The notes: a model not told the origin generated them from the sequence alone. A DNA stretch of 7,690 bases from an uncultured Lachnospiraceae bacterium (GCA_902783305.1 CACZQU010000155.1:1-7690), one strand, 5' to 3'. Numbered from the stretch's first letter, positions 1 through 7,089 are shown. Translations and numbers: made by a program.

Positions 1-2334
1 CAGATCCTTCTGGAATCGAACAGCGGGCTGGGCGTGGAAAGCCAGATTTTTTCTCTTCTGAGGCATCTTTGCAGAGAGAATTATCAGGACTTCCGCCCTG
101 TCCTTTCCGTGAGAAGGGAATTCATAGCGGCGGTGAAGCAACGGCTGAAAACGGCCGGCCTTGACAGGATCCGGATTGTCAGGACAGGGAGCCTTTCCTA
201 CTACCGCTGCCTTGCTCAGGCGAAATATCTGATTACTGACGCTACTTTTCCCGGAAGGTATATCAAAAAGGACGGACAGGTCATTGCGAATATCTGGCAT
301 GGAACCCCCTTGAAAAAAATGGGGAAGGATAACCTGTCGGAGAGAGGGATGATGGGAAATGTCATGAGAAACCTTCTCCAGTCGGATTATCTGGTTTTTC
401 CCAACCGTTTCATGCAGGAGATGATGACCCGGGCATACAGCCTGGACAAGCTCTATCAAGGTACAGCCCTTCACACCGGATATCCGAGAAATGATATTTT
501 TTTCCGTCCCCATGAGGGAGAGGAACGGAAAAACCGGATGGGTTATAAAGGACGACGGGTATATGCATACATGCCTACCTACCGGGGACGGTCAGACCGT
601 ACGGATCATGAAGAGCTTAAGGAGAGTCTTCTTCGGCACTTTGCACAGATCGATCATCTTCTCACGGATGAGGAGGTTATGCTGGTTAAACTCCATCCTT
701 TCGAGCATTCTCTTCTGGCCGGGCTGTCTTACCGGCATATTTTCATGTTTCCTCAGGAATATGATACCTACGATGTGTTAAGTGCCTGTGATGTCCTGGT
801 GACGGATTATTCCAGCGTGATGTTCGATTTTGCCTGTTCCGGGCGCGGCGTGGTGCTGTTTGCTTATGACAAAGAGGAGTATGCCGGTCAGAGAGGTCTG
901 TACGAGGAGCTGGATAAGCTTCCGTTTCTTCTGACGGACAACCCTGCGGATACGATTGCGGCGGCAAGACAATTCTGCGGCTATGGCTACGGGAACAGGA
1001 GACAGATGACAGAAGCTGACCGTGACCGTTTCTGGACATGGGAAAACGGGAAAGGCTGCGAGGATGTTCTGCAGGCGCTCCTGTTTGGGAATATCCGGTG
1101 TGAAACCGCGCGGCTGAATACAGACTCACGCAAAAATGTGCTCCTCTATGCCGGTGATCTTTCCCTGAACGGAATAACGTCGGCATTTCGCAGCCTGTAT
1201 TCCCTTCTGGATCCGGGTAAATACAATTTTTTTGTTTCCTTTCGTCTGTGCAGCGTAAAGGAGGATCTGTCCAGACTGGATTTTCTTCCGCCATCCGCGG
1301 ATCTTTTTCCTGTTTCCTCTGAAATGAATATGGATCTTCTGACCGCTTTTGCTCATTTTCTGTATCTGAAACGGGGCATACGCAGACCCTGGGTTTATCA
1401 TCGCCTGGAAAAGGCTTATCACCTGGAATGGAAAAAGCATTTTCATTGTGCCGGTTTTCATCGGATCATTCATTTCAACGGATATGAAAATTACATGCTT
1501 TCCCTGTTTTCCCATGGTCCGGTTCCTTTTTGCGTATGGGCTCACAACGATATGGAGCTCGAGATTAAACTGAAAGCAAATGTATCCCGGTATATCCTCA
1601 CAGATGCCTACCGGAACGCTGAGTGGATCGCCGCGGTATCGGACAGCGCGAAGCGGTCTGTATACGGTGTATTAGATCCTTTCTCTCCGAAAGAAGAGGT
1701 TCAGGTGATTCGGAACTGCCAGGATCCGGAATATATTCTGAACCGCGCCAGACAGCGTCCTGCTTTTGATCCCGGTACCAGATCGACTGCTCCGCTTACT
1801 GCTGTGGAAGAAATGATCAGCCAGGATGAAGAACCTGTCTTTATGTCCATTGGCCGTTATTCCCCTGAAAAAGCGCACGACCGGCTGATCAGCGCATTTG
1901 AGAGGTTTTATCGTAAGACACGGAAAGGCTTTCTCATCATTGTCGGGGCCGATGGAGGGCTCTATGAAAAAACCTGCGGGAGGGCAGCAGAAGGACCGGC
2001 AAAGGACAGGATCGTACTGATCGACTCCATGAAAAATCCGATGCCGCTGCTCGCAAAATGCAGTCTTTTCATCCTGTCATCTCTGTATGAAGGGAGCCCG
2101 GTGACACTGTTTGAGGCCGGCTTTCTCCATATTCCCTGCCTCGTAACGGACGCTCCCGGAATCCGGGAAATGGTGGAAACGTTTGGCGGAACCCTGGTAA
2201 GCGCGGATCCGGAAGGAAATGCTCTGGCACAGGGGATGATCGATTTTATCTCAGGGAAAGGAAAGCGGATGAACATTGACGGGGATGCCTGGAACCAGGA
2301 TTCCCTGAAGGCATTCTACAGGCTTTTGGAGTAA
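1..2334 (+). CDS. CDP-glycerol glycerophosphotransferase fused to GT4 glycosyltransferase (5' partial)
   Basis: This is a two-domain enzyme expected at the inner face of the membrane, where it would transfer glycerol-phosphate from CDP-glycerol and a sugar from an NDP-sugar onto a wall or capsule polymer. Counting from the first visible codon (CAG at nt 1), the N-terminal half shows TagF/TagB-family motifs: WHGTPLKKMG at about 99-108, YMPTYRG at about 190, KLHPFE with H232, and LVTDYSS ending at S272. The C-terminal half, from about residue 378, is GT4-like: LLYAGDLSLNG, VWAHND, SIGRYSPEK near 616-624, and the EX7E motif E697-E705 in SLYEGSPVTLFEA. No membrane segment or signal peptide is visible. 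The frame is open to nt 1 and the first residues (ILLESNSG) match the usual start region of this family, so the GTG at 34 is probably internal and the true start lies upstream. The stop is TAA 2332-2334. Family assignment is firm; acceptor and sugar donor are unknown. Confidence 0.88.
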   Translation, partial: QILLESNSGLGVESQIFSLLRHLCRENYQDFRPVLSVRREFIAAVKQRLKTAGLDRIRIVRTGSLSYYRCLAQAKYLITDATFPGRYIKKDGQVIANIWHGTPLKKMGKDNLSERGMMGNVMRNLLQSDYLVFPNRFMQEMMTRAYSLDKLYQGTALHTGYPRNDIFFRPHEGEERKNRMGYKGRRVYAYMPTYRGRSDRTDHEELKESLLRHFAQIDHLLTDEEVMLVKLHPFEHSLLAGLSYRHIFMFPQEYDTYDVLSACDVLVTDYSSVMFDFACSGRGVVLFAYDKEEYAGQRGLYEELDKLPFLLTDNPADTIAAARQFCGYGYGNRRQMTEADRDRFWTWENGKGCEDVLQALLFGNIRCETARLNTDSRKNVLLYAGDLSLNGITSAFRSLYSLLDPGKYNFFVSFRLCSVKEDLSRLDFLPPSADLFPVSSEMNMDLLTAFAHFLYLKRGIRRPWVYHRLEKAYHLEWKKHFHCAGFHRIIHFNGYENYMLSLFSHGPVPFCVWAHNDMELEIKLKANVSRYILTDAYRNAEWIAAVSDSAKRSVYGVLDPFSPKEEVQVIRNCQDPEYILNRARQRPAFDPGTRSTAPLTAVEEMISQDEEPVFMSIGRYSPEKAHDRLISAFERFYRKTRKGFLIIVGADGGLYEKTCGRAAEGPAKDRIVLIDSMKNPMPLLAKCSLFILSSLYEGSPVTLFEAGFLHIPCLVTDAPGIREMVETFGGTLVSADPEGNALAQGMIDFISGKGKRMNIDGDAWNQDSLKAFYRLLE

Positions 2335-2346
2335 AACGCGCGAAAC

Positions 2347-2353
2347 GGAGGTG
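2347..2353 (+). promoter_or_regulatory. Ribosome binding site of nrdR
   Basis: GGAGGTG lies 6 nt before the ATG at 2360. It overlaps the in-frame GTG (2351) and abuts the ATG (2354), which rules those out as efficient starts and selects 2360. That choice also gives the canonical NrdR N-terminus MRCPYC. Confidence 0.8.
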
Positions 2354-2359
2354 ATGGGA

Positions 2360-2809
2360 ATGAGATGCCCATATTGCAGTCAGGATATCAATCATGTGCT
2401 GGATTCCAGACCGGTAGAGGAGACCAACTCCATCCGCAGGCGCCGTATCTGTGACAACTGCGGAAGAAGGTTTACAACCTATGAAAAGGTGGAAATCATT
2501 CCGCTGACCGTGATCAAAAAGGATCAGAACCGGGAACCATACAGCCGGTCAAAGATTGAGGCGGGAGTTCTCAGAGCCTGCTACAAGCGTCCGATTCCCA
2601 TGAGTGCCATCGAGCATATGATCGACAGAATTGAAGGGAAGATCCTCTATGGGGAAGAGAGGGAGATCGCCAGCAGTAAAATCGGGGAGCTGGTCATGGA
2701 AGCTCTCCAGGAGCTTGACGCCGTGGCTTATGTGCGTTTTGCTTCCGTCTACAGAGAGTTTAAAGATATCAGTACATTTATGGAGGAACTGAAACGCTTT
2801 ATGGGATGA
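2360..2809 (+). CDS. nrdR: Transcriptional repressor NrdR
   Basis: NrdR is a zinc-ribbon/ATP-cone repressor that senses (d)ATP and shuts down ribonucleotide reductase operons by binding NrdR boxes. The product is 149 residues, normal for the family. The zinc ribbon uses C3, C6, C31 and C34, with the characteristic SRPVEETNSIRRRR segment between them and the GRRFTTYE motif just after. The ATP-cone follows from about residue 46 to 136, beginning around LTVIKKDQNREPYSRSKI and including the AYVRFASVYREF signature near the end. The gene starts 25 nt after the upstream transferase stop, so it may be read from the same transcript. No NrdR box is recognisable in the flanking gaps, so self-regulation is not indicated here. 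Its place between a polymer transferase and methyl-cycle genes is unusual and probably reflects local rearrangement. Confidence 0.96.
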   Translation: MRCPYCSQDINHVLDSRPVEETNSIRRRRICDNCGRRFTTYEKVEIIPLTVIKKDQNREPYSRSKIEAGVLRACYKRPIPMSAIEHMIDRIEGKILYGEEREIASSKIGELVMEALQELDAVAYVRFASVYREFKDISTFMEELKRFMG

Positions 2810-2873
2810 TGGTGACAGGATTGAGTCACGAAACAGCAACGGTTTTGTGTATACCGGGATGAAAGAAGCAGGT

Positions 2874-2883
2874 AAAGGAGAGG
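2874..2883 (+). promoter_or_regulatory. Ribosome binding site of mtaD (TTG start)
   Basis: The purine-rich AAAGGAGAGG ends 7 nt before the TTG at 2891. It supports this rare start codon; the next in-frame ATG is at the MPGL segment (codon 57), inside the conserved metal-site region, and cannot be the start. The 81-nt gap 2810-2890 otherwise holds only a weak 5-bp inverted repeat (GTGAC 2812-2816 / GTCAC 2825-2829) and no clear promoter or terminator. Confidence 0.75.
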
Positions 2884-2890
2884 AAAACCT

Positions 2891-4201
2891 TTGAGTGCAT
2901 ATCATTTTAAAAACGGATGGATCCTTGCTTACGAGGACGGGCAGTTTACTGCCCGGAAAGCGGATGTGTTTACAGACGGCAGCCGGATTGCCGGAACAGG
3001 ACAGCCGCCGGAAGAGACGATACAATATCAGGAGGTGGACGCCCGGGGAAAACTGATTATGCCGGGTCTGATTAATCTGCATACCCACGCATACATGAGC
3101 TTTATGCGCAATTACGCTGATGATCTCGACTTCGGGGAGTGGCTGTTTCAAAGGGTAATGCCGGTAGAAGATTCTCTTCCCCCGGAATGTGCTTACTGGT
3201 CGTCGCTTCTGGGATTTATGGAGATGATCCGGACAGGGACAACCTGCTTCATGGATATGCATATGTATGCCGGGCAGCCTCCCCGTGCGGCGCTTGAGTC
3301 GGGAATCCGTGCCTATTTCGGAAGAGGTCTGGTCGGAGAAGAACTGGATGTACTGACGGACCGCCGGTTCCTTGAAGCGATGGGAGAGATGGAGCAATAC
3401 GCAAGCGAGAGGATCCGGTTCACGATCGCCCCTCATGCGGTTTACAGCTGTACTCCGCAGTTTTATGCGAAAGCTGCCGGGGAGGGAAGGAAACGGGGAC
3501 TGCTTCTGCAGACTCATCTTTCCGAAAGTGATACAGAAGTGAAGAACTGTCTCGAAAAGTACGGCAGAACACCGGTTCAGGTACTGAAGGACTCCGGATT
3601 TCTCGGACCGGATGTGATTGCGGCACATTGTGTCAAGCTTAAGGAGGAGGATTTTGAGATTCTGTCTTCTTCCGGGACAAATGTGGTATCAAACCCGGCG
3701 AGCAACGCAAAGCTCGGAAACGGGTTTGCGCCGGCTTTGCGGATGAAAGAGGAAGGAATCAATCTCTGCCTTGGAACGGACGGAGCGGCCAGCAACAATA
3801 CGCAGAATCTGATCCGCGAGATGAATCTGTTTGCCCTGATTCACAAAGGGGTAGGAAGGAGCTCCGTGTGTGCCCCCGCCCAGGAGGTTTTGTCCATGGT
3901 TACGGTGAATCCGGCAAAAGCCCTGGGAAGAGAAGGGGAGCTTGGGGTGATCCGTAAAGGCGCGAAAGCGGATCTGGTCATGATGGACCTGGACGAGCTT
4001 TCCCTGTTCCCTGACAACAATATGATCTCTTCACTGTGCTATAGTGCTGATGGCTCTGAAGTGCAAAGTGTCATGATTGACGGGGAATTTGTGATGAAGG
4101 ACCATCAGTTCCTGACGATTGACAAGGAAAGAGTGTACTATGAAGTACGGAAAATAGTCCGGAAATATCTGAAAGGAGGATCCGATGAGCCGTATCAATA
4201 A
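2891..4201 (+). CDS. mtaD: 5-methylthioadenosine/S-adenosylhomocysteine deaminase (MtaD-type amidohydrolase)
   Basis: This cytosolic metal-dependent amidohydrolase deaminates the adenine of S-adenosylhomocysteine and methylthioadenosine, giving S-inosylhomocysteine and methylthioinosine. The product is 436 residues, typical length. After an N-terminal beta segment (1-55) the TIM barrel carries the expected residues: H64 and H66 in LHTH, H182 in APHAVYS, H209 and E212 in THLSES (metal ligand and catalytic acid/base three residues later), H246 in AAHC, and D297 in LGTDGAASNN. The C-terminal beta segment contains the usual GAKADLVMMDLD stretch. The spacing of H209-E212 and the DGAASNN loop fit the MTA/SAH deaminase subgroup rather than guanine or cytosine deaminases. 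Translation starts at TTG 2891 behind a strong Shine-Dalgarno site. The 3' end overlaps the next gene by 17 nt, indicating an operon with the hydrolase. Substrate preference among SAH, MTA and 5'-deoxyadenosine cannot be read from the sequence. Confidence 0.9.
   Translation: MSAYHFKNGWILAYEDGQFTARKADVFTDGSRIAGTGQPPEETIQYQEVDARGKLIMPGLINLHTHAYMSFMRNYADDLDFGEWLFQRVMPVEDSLPPECAYWSSLLGFMEMIRTGTTCFMDMHMYAGQPPRAALESGIRAYFGRGLVGEELDVLTDRRFLEAMGEMEQYASERIRFTIAPHAVYSCTPQFYAKAAGEGRKRGLLLQTHLSESDTEVKNCLEKYGRTPVQVLKDSGFLGPDVIAAHCVKLKEEDFEILSSSGTNVVSNPASNAKLGNGFAPALRMKEEGINLCLGTDGAASNNTQNLIREMNLFALIHKGVGRSSVCAPAQEVLSMVTVNPAKALGREGELGVIRKGAKADLVMMDLDELSLFPDNNMISSLCYSADGSEVQSVMIDGEFVMKDHQFLTIDKERVYYEVRKIVRKYLKGGSDEPYQ
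4172..4180 (+). promoter_or_regulatory. Ribosome binding site of ahcY inside mtaD
   Basis: AAAGGAGGA ends 4 nt before the ATG at 4185 and lies within the last codons of mtaD. It fixes the ahcY start and places it 17 nt inside the upstream gene, an arrangement that favours translational coupling. Confidence 0.85.
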
Positions 4202-5432
4202 TCCTGAGCTTGCCCCCTCAGGCGCAAAAAAAATCCAGTGGGTCCGTTCGTTTATGCCGGCACTGTCCCAGATCGAACGGCAGTTTGAGAAGGAGAAGCC
4301 TTTTCAGGGGCTCCGTATTGCCGTTTCCGTTCATCTGGAGGCGAAAACCGCAAATCTGGGGCTGGTTTTGGCCAAAGGAGGCGCACAGGTTTTTCTGACC
4401 GGCTGTAATCCTTTGTCTACCCAGGACGATGTCGCGGCAGCGGTTTCCCGGATGGGGATCGAGACCTTTGGAATCCATGGCGTGTCGATGGAAGAGTATG
4501 AAGAACTTCTGACACAGACGCTTTCCTGTCATCCCCACCTGATCGTGGATGACGGGGGTGATTTTGTCCAGCTTCTGTCCGGTGCATGCAAAATGTATGG
4601 AGACTGCCTGATCGGAGGATGCGAGGAGACCACAACCGGAATCCACAGACTCCACGCCCGGGAGAGAGAGGATCTGCTGCCCTGTCCCATGCTTGCGGTC
4701 AATGATGCGAAAGCGAAGCATTATTACGACAACAAATATGGTACCGGGCAATCCGTCTGGACGGCCATCATGGATACGACCAATCTGATCGTCGCGGGTA
4801 AGACGGTGGTGATCGCGGGCTATGGCTGGTGCGGGAAAGGAACCGCTATGCGTGCCAAAGGAATGGGAGCCAATGTCATCGTCACGGAGGTGGATCCCTT
4901 CAAGGCTCTTGATGCCACGATGGATGGGTTCAGGATCATGCCGATGGATGAAGCGGCGAAAATCGGCGACATCTTTGTCACGGTTACCGGATGCAAGGAT
5001 GTGATCGTTCCCCGTCATTTCCAGGTGATGAAGGATCAGGCGATCCTTTGCAATGCCGGTCATTTTGACTGTGAAGTGGATATCGCATCCCTGCGGAAAA
5101 TGGCCGTGGAAATCAATGAGCGCAGGAAAAACATCATAGGCTATACCCTCTCTGACGGTCGTACACTCAATGTCCTGGGGGAAGGACGGCTGGTTAATCT
5201 TGCCTGCGGGATGGGGCATCCTGCCGAGATTATGGATATGTCCTTTTCCGTTCAGGCTCTCGGCCTGGCCTGGCTGGTAAAAAACAAAGATCATCTGGAG
5301 AAAAAGGTTTATGAAGTCCCTGATTCCATCGATGAAGAGATCGGATGGTACAAGCTGGCGGCGATGGGACTGGAGATCGACCGGCTGACGGAGGAACAAA
5401 AGGCCTATCTTGCCGGATGGGAGACCTCGTGA
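4185..5432 (+). CDS. ahcY: S-adenosylhomocysteine (or S-inosylhomocysteine) hydrolase, Thermotoga/archaeal type
   Basis: AhcY is an NAD-dependent cytosolic enzyme that cleaves S-adenosylhomocysteine to homocysteine and adenosine, clearing the inhibitory product of methyltransferases. Recognisable family residues are H50, the STQD motif 78-81, D123 in DDGGD, E148 in EETTTG, K178 and D182 in the VND...DN segment, the NAD-binding GYGWCGKG at 212-219 with E235 in VTEVDP, NAGHFD at 290-295 (H293) and GHP at 344-346. The protein has 415 residues and resembles the short Thermotoga/archaeal form (HLEAKT, NPLSTQDDVA, YGTGQS, GYGWCG, GHPAEIMDMSF). It ends at WETS and lacks the C-terminal KPDHYRY tail of the human-type enzyme. 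E52 and K54 align with human adenine-pocket residues T57 and E59. The gene overlaps mtaD by 17 nt and ends in a GTGA overlap with the next gene. Family is certain; whether the natural substrate is the adenosyl or inosyl form is open. Confidence 0.93.
   Translation: MSRINNPELAPSGAKKIQWVRSFMPALSQIERQFEKEKPFQGLRIAVSVHLEAKTANLGLVLAKGGAQVFLTGCNPLSTQDDVAAAVSRMGIETFGIHGVSMEEYEELLTQTLSCHPHLIVDDGGDFVQLLSGACKMYGDCLIGGCEETTTGIHRLHAREREDLLPCPMLAVNDAKAKHYYDNKYGTGQSVWTAIMDTTNLIVAGKTVVIAGYGWCGKGTAMRAKGMGANVIVTEVDPFKALDATMDGFRIMPMDEAAKIGDIFVTVTGCKDVIVPRHFQVMKDQAILCNAGHFDCEVDIASLRKMAVEINERRKNIIGYTLSDGRTLNVLGEGRLVNLACGMGHPAEIMDMSFSVQALGLAWLVKNKDHLEKKVYEVPDSIDEEIGWYKLAAMGLEIDRLTEEQKAYLAGWETS
5419..5423 (+). promoter_or_regulatory. 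Candidate ribosome binding site for the GTG start at 5429
   Basis: GGGAG ends 5 nt before GTG 5429. The alternative in-frame ATGs at 5345 and 5417 lie inside ahcY without a comparable upstream purine tract. This supports the 4-nt GTGA overlap as the real gene junction, though the site is weaker than those of the neighbouring genes. Confidence 0.5.
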
Positions 5433-7027
5433 CGAAGTCTCTCCCCTCAGGTGCTTTCCTGAAGCACCTGAGGTTGAACGCGCATGGCCTGACGCTGGTT
5501 ATCCTTGCCGGTGTCCCTGCAGATCAGATCGGCGGGGTCTTCCTGCAGTTCCATACGAAGCTGGCTAAGGAGCGGGCAGAATATCCCTTTTCGGTCCGGA
5601 ATATCCTGAAAAAAGGATCAGCCTGCCGTCTGACGGCATGGATCAGTCTGGACGAGGTTCCTCTCAAAAGCCTGACCTGGGATACGGTCATCCGGCTTTC
5701 CTCCGGTGAGGAGCTTGGCGTTCATGTTTCCTATCGTTACCGGCTGTATCTGTCCTTCCTTTATCCCGGAAGATATCCTGGAAAGGATGGGAACCTTTTT
5801 CGTCCCGGCAATACCAGAGATGGGATGCTTTCTTTCCAGTATCGTCCCAAAGCGAAGGAGGAAACGGTATTCTTCCACCTGAAGGAGATCGCGGCGTGGA
5901 GCATTTATCATTTGTTCAAGCCGTTCTGGGACAGAAGGAACATCGAGCTGGTCTATGAAAAATTCTGTATGACTGCCCAGGACAACGGATATTACTATTT
6001 TCTGTACCGTATGCACGAGCAGGAAACGCTGAAAAAACGCAAAGTCTTCTACGTGATCGACCGGAAGGCACCGGACAGGAAAAAGCTTCTCGCTTTTTCC
6101 GGAAACCTTATTGATTTCCTCAGCCTCAGGCACATGGTATACATGCAGGCGGCCAGGCTTCTGGTCAGTACCGATACACGAATGCAGTGCTATGCTCTCC
6201 GGGCTCAGGGATCGCTGCTGAAGCATTCTCTCCGGAAAAAGCCCTTTGTGTTTCTGCAGCATGGGGTAACTGCGTTAAAAAAAGTGGATTTTTTTTATGG
6301 CAAGGGGCAGGGAGCAGACTGCAATCTGTTTATCGTCACCTCCCGGATGGAAAAAGATATTGTGGAAAAAAATTTCGGATATCGTCCGGATGAGGTCGAA
6401 ATCTGCGGTTTTGCCCGTTGGGATGTCCTGAAGGACTGTTCGGCTCATTCACGGGAAATCCTGATCATGCCTACCTGGAGAACCTGGCTGGAAAACGCTG
6501 ATCCGGCTGAATTTGCCCGCAGTGATTACTGCAGGATGTACAGCAGTCTTCTGTGCAGCGGTGAATTCGGCCGGATGCTCGAGGAGATGGATCTCACCGT
6601 TTCCTTTTATCTTCATTCCAAGTTCCGGGATTTTCTGGGGGAGTTTACGCCATCCTCTCCGAGAATTTCTCTGGTTCCCTTTGGCCTTGTTCCGGTAAAC
6701 GAGTTAATCATGCGCTGTAAAGTGCTGGTTACCGACTATTCCAGTGTATGCTGGGACGTTCTGTATCTGGGAAAGCCTGTGGTTTTCTTTCAGTTTGACA
6801 GGGAGCAGTATCTGGAAGCACATGGGAGCTATCTGGACCTGGAGAAGGATCTGTTCGGATGGTCTGCCTTGGATATCCATACGCTGACAGAGAAAATCAG
6901 GGAGATTGCCGGGAAGGATTTCACGCTTTCCCGGGAGGATGAGGAAATAAGGAAGACTTATTTCCCCCGGCAGGATACCGGAAACTGCGAAAGAATTGCG
7001 GGAGCGATAGAAGCCAGGTGGCCGTAA
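5429..7027 (+). CDS. CDP-glycerol glycerophosphotransferase family protein (TagF-like), QHG variant
   Basis: A predicted peripheral-membrane transferase that moves glycerol-phosphate, or a related polyol-phosphate, from a CDP-activated donor onto a growing polymer. With the GTG at 5429 as start the product has 532 residues. Residues about 10-140 form a beta-rich region I do not recognise as a named domain. The catalytic domain follows: FLQHGVTALKK at about 275-285 (in place of the commoner WHGTPLKK, with the histidine kept as H278), MPTWR at 347-351, LHSK with H396, and VTDYSSVCWD around 434-443, followed by GKPVVFFQFDREQY. No transmembrane segment is visible. Translation is probably coupled to ahcY through the GTGA overlap. 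The start is the least certain part: ATG 5417 and TTG 5474 are in frame, and a perfect hairpin covers codons 6-15. A7 and T8 runs lie next to the QHG motif. Acceptor and polymer length cannot be inferred. Confidence 0.85.
   Translation: MTKSLPSGAFLKHLRLNAHGLTLVILAGVPADQIGGVFLQFHTKLAKERAEYPFSVRNILKKGSACRLTAWISLDEVPLKSLTWDTVIRLSSGEELGVHVSYRYRLYLSFLYPGRYPGKDGNLFRPGNTRDGMLSFQYRPKAKEETVFFHLKEIAAWSIYHLFKPFWDRRNIELVYEKFCMTAQDNGYYYFLYRMHEQETLKKRKVFYVIDRKAPDRKKLLAFSGNLIDFLSLRHMVYMQAARLLVSTDTRMQCYALRAQGSLLKHSLRKKPFVFLQHGVTALKKVDFFYGKGQGADCNLFIVTSRMEKDIVEKNFGYRPDEVEICGFARWDVLKDCSAHSREILIMPTWRTWLENADPAEFARSDYCRMYSSLLCSGEFGRMLEEMDLTVSFYLHSKFRDFLGEFTPSSPRISLVPFGLVPVNELIMRCKVLVTDYSSVCWDVLYLGKPVVFFQFDREQYLEAHGSYLDLEKDLFGWSALDIHTLTEKIREIAGKDFTLSREDEEIRKTYFPRQDTGNCERIAGAIEARWP
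5445..5473 (+). repeat. Perfect 12-bp inverted repeat (RNA hairpin) at the ahcY/tagF-like junction
   Basis: CCTCAGGTGCTT (5445-5456) and AAGCACCTGAGG (5462-5473) are exact reverse complements separated by the loop TCCTG, giving a GC-rich 12-bp stem. It begins 12 nt after the ahcY stop and is followed by TTGAACGCG, not a U-tract, so it is not a standard intrinsic terminator. It lies within the predicted first codons of the next gene. It may stabilise the 3' end of the upstream message, pause transcription or limit downstream translation; which of these applies cannot be told from sequence. Confidence 0.85.
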
Positions 7028-7075
7028 CGGCTTATTCTGTACGCACTGATGACCATGGTATGGATTTCCGGAAAC

Positions 7076-7081
7076 AGGAGA
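7076..7081 (+). promoter_or_regulatory. Ribosome binding site for the GTG start at 7090
   Basis: AGGAGA ends 8 nt before GTG 7090. The reading frame is closed by TGA at 7084-7086, so the start must lie after this point, and the GTG is the only well-placed candidate. An ATG at 7083 is too close to this site and opens only a short frame. The 62-nt gap 7028-7089 shows no terminator or clear promoter, so read-through from the upstream gene is likely. Confidence 0.7.
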
Positions 7082-7089
7082 AATGAAAA

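Noticed and set aside
34..36. GTG at 34 as the start of the first gene
   Set aside because: The frame is open upstream to nt 1, the upstream residues (ILLESNSG) resemble the family's N-terminal strand, and no ribosome binding site precedes the GTG.
2812..2829. GTGAC/GTCAC inverted repeat after nrdR
   Set aside because: Only 5 bp with an 8-nt loop and no U-tract; too weak to call a terminator.
2821..2853. Possible promoter upstream of mtaD (TTGAGT at 2821 with TGTATA at 2848)
   Set aside because: The spacer is 21 nt, too long for a standard sigma-A promoter, and no better -10 element lies at 16-18 nt.
2809..2862. 17-codon frame starting at an ATG that overlaps the nrdR stop by one base
   Set aside because: It has no well-spaced ribosome binding site and no recognisable sequence; TGATG overlaps arise easily by chance. 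A leader peptide cannot be excluded but is not supported.
2549..3628. Long open frame (359 codons) on the - strand across nrdR and mtaD
   Set aside because: It spans two well-supported + strand genes and the gap between them, with no recognisable domain.
4218..5399. Long open frame (393 codons) on the - strand opposite ahcY
   Set aside because: It is fully antisense to an unmistakable ahcY, shows no family motif, and is explained by codon bias of the + strand gene.
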